This document shows, one piece after another, positions 7,304 to 7,967 of a stretch of 7,967 nucleotides of DNA. The first letter of the stretch is position 1, and each line of letters begins with the position of its first letter. Source of the stretch: Thermoplasmata archaeon (GTDB taxonomy: Archaea > Thermoplasmatota > Thermoplasmata > Thermoplasmatales > Thermoplasmataceae); assembly GCA_021850745.1 (NCBI GenBank), contig JAJZKX010000065.1, forward strand, positions 1-7,967, given 5' to 3'. The notes beneath the pieces were generated by a model, which saw only the letters and a list, made by a program, of their open reading frames with translations, made no database searches and was not told where the DNA came from. The translations under genes and the position numbers were made by a program.

Positions 7304-7625
7304 ATGAACATGAAAGAATTTGATTGATCCGCATGTTTCAAATTTCTGCCCCAGATGCTTCTGGATAAAGAGGAATGTGAATGTTCCCTACCAGATGCTA
7401 TTTCCTGGTATATTCTCATCCATTGACTCATATAGCAAAAAGAGCGTTGAGGGATATTTCGGAAAACATGGAAAACTTCAGGAATGGATAGGAAAAATCG
7501 GTATTCCAAAAAATATAATAAAAACCAGCAGAAGCACATTCAGGTTTGTGCATGGAGATGTCGTCCCCACGGTCGAACATGGCCTGTTGCCTGAATACAA
7601 TGCAACCATTCAAAACTTGAAATAA
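7304..7625 (+). pseudogene. Degraded CPRCFW-motif (PD-(D/E)XK nuclease-like) gene
   Basis: The open part (from about 7320 to TAA at 7623-7625) encodes FCPRCFWIKR, then an FPGIFSSIDSYSKK block and a helical LQEWIGKIG segment, and ends with PEYNATIQNLK. From memory, the CPRCFW block followed by a PGI-S-ID-KK block resembles the N-terminus of an uncharacterised RecB/Cas4-like PD-(D/E)XK nuclease family. The only start in this frame is TTG at 7320. In the neighbouring frame ATG codons at 7304 and 7310 begin MNMKEFD, followed by TGA at 7325-7327, then SACFKF. Losing one T from the TTT at 7343-7345 and reading TGA as CGA would join these as MKEFD-R-SACFKF-CPRCFW, a natural N-terminus. I therefore read it as frameshifted, stop-interrupted and truncated before any catalytic core. 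A real TTG-initiated small protein cannot be excluded. Confidence 0.5.
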
Positions 7626-7641
7626 CTGTCCGTGAGTGAGG

Positions 7642-7650
7642 TTAATATAT
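7642..7650 (+). promoter_or_regulatory. Candidate TATA box for the winged-helix ORF
   Basis: TTAATATAT lies about 40 nt before the ATG at 7690, giving an expected start near 7671 and a leader of roughly 20 nt containing TAAAGG (7681-7686). The box is flanked by a 6-bp inverted repeat, GAGTGA (7634-7639) and TCACTC (7656-7661), which could be a regulator site or chance. Confidence 0.4.
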
Positions 7651-7689
7651 GGATATCACTCTCTGCCTTTTATTTCTCGATAAAGGCTT

Positions 7690-7881
7690 ATGGCGACTGG
7701 ACTTGTCTTCCACCTGCCGTTTAATCTGATTCCCGGAAGCTCTCCCTGCTTGAATTATTTGCAGAACCTTGGCCTTATTACGCTGATCAAGAAGAAGGTA
7801 GGCAGATATTATACAATGGAGTCACAAATATTATTATCTGATGCTTCTATTGTATCTGGAGAGCTTAGAAAGAGGCTATAG
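7690..7881 (+). CDS. Small winged-helix (ArsR-like) protein or fragment
   Basis: This 63-residue ORF contains LNYLQNLGLITLIKKKVGRYYTM (in two parts, residues about 22-32 and 33-43). That pattern matches the recognition-helix end, the GLI turn and the basic wing with GRYY found in ArsR-type and other winged-helix transcription regulators. The preceding part (IPGSSPC, about 14-20) could be the turn before the recognition helix, but the first two or three helices of a full domain are missing, since a TAA lies in frame 3 codons before the ATG. It is therefore either a minimal DNA-binding protein or the remnant of a larger regulator, which fits the decayed gene beside it. A TATA-like box and TAAAGG precede it, so it may still be expressed. 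The palindromes just after its stop would be natural operators for such a protein. Similarity was judged by eye. Confidence 0.4.
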   Translation: MATGLVFHLPFNLIPGSSPCLNYLQNLGLITLIKKKVGRYYTMESQILLSDASIVSGELRKRL

Positions 7882-7883
7882 TG

Positions 7884-7909
7884 CCAAACATGTGTTTGGA
7901 ATAGCTATT
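7884..7909. promoter_or_regulatory. Two adjacent palindromes, candidate operator
   Basis: CCAAACA (7884-7890) and TGTTTGG (7893-7899) form a perfect 7-bp inverted repeat with a 2-nt centre. It abuts AATAGCTATT (7900-7909), a perfect 10-bp palindrome. They lie between the stop of the winged-helix ORF and the start of the partial gene at 7923. A weak TATA-like GGCTATAG (7873-7880) would place the transcription start near 7903, so the dyad would sit between TATA box and start, where an archaeal repressor typically acts. As RNA it could form a 6-bp stem with a 4-nt loop, but there is no T-run directly after it, so an operator is favoured over a terminator. Confidence 0.45.
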
Positions 7910-7922
7910 TGTCGGTGGTTAA

Positions 7923-7967
7923 ATGGCTAAAAAGAACAACGTGAAAAAAGAAGATGATGCCTTAACA
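7923..7967 (+). CDS. N-terminus of lysine-rich protein (partial)
   Basis: Fifteen codons are visible before the window ends, beginning MAKKNNVKKEDDALT. The start is supported by GGTGG at 7914-7918 with 4-nt spacing, the same arrangement as for the gene starting at 968. The charged Lys/Asp/Glu start suggests a cytoplasmic protein without a signal peptide. Too little is present to name a family. It may be controlled through the palindromes at 7884-7909 or be co-transcribed with the ORF 41 nt upstream. Confidence 0.6.
   Translation, partial: MAKKNNVKKEDDALT

Noticed and set aside
7297..7613. Minus-strand ORFs of 61 and 80 codons opposite the CPRCFW frame
   Set aside because: Their translations show no family motifs, whereas the plus frame has the CPRCFW block.

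Overview
The window looks archaeal, most likely from the Thermoplasmata or a similar acidophile lineage. This is inferred from style, not from a marker gene. The signs are A/T-rich TATA-like boxes about 25 nt ahead of plausible transcription starts, GGTGG-type ribosome binding sites 4 nt before ATG, heavy AGG/AGA arginine and ATA isoleucine use, and moderate GC. No rRNA, tRNA, CRISPR array or complete insertion sequence was seen.

Most of the window (7096 down to 408) is one compact minus-strand operon of three genes. In transcription order they are: a short UDP-/GDP-sugar dehydrogenase-like protein lacking the usual C-terminal nucleotide-sugar domain (7096-6176); a 1734-residue multidomain protein (6169-965); and a TIGR00725/LOG-like Rossmann protein (968-408). 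The gaps are 6 nt and an ATGA stop/start overlap, so the three are probably co-transcribed and translationally coupled.

The giant protein is the centrepiece. It has, in order, a family-2 glycosyltransferase (GT2) domain, a second GT-A-like domain with an Asp-Asp-Asp motif, a long helical linker, a protein-kinase-fold domain, a class I SAM methyltransferase, a third GT-A-like domain with Asp-Ser-Asp, and a C-terminal GT2 domain with Asp-Ala-Asp-Asp. No membrane segments or signal peptide are visible, so it should be cytoplasmic. Four glycosyltransferase-like domains around a kinase-methyltransferase core suggest one polypeptide that builds a glycan and modifies or caps it. This recalls the bacterial O-polysaccharide pair of a multidomain polymerase (WbdA) and a kinase/methyltransferase chain terminator (WbdD). 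The dehydrogenase may supply an activated uronic acid. That pathway is inference.

The right end (7304-7967) reads on the plus strand and looks decayed. It holds a frameshifted, truncated gene with a CPRCFW motif, a 63-codon ORF resembling the second half of a winged-helix regulator, two adjacent palindromes, and the first 15 codons of a lysine-rich protein that runs out of the window. The left end (1-407) has no convincing gene.
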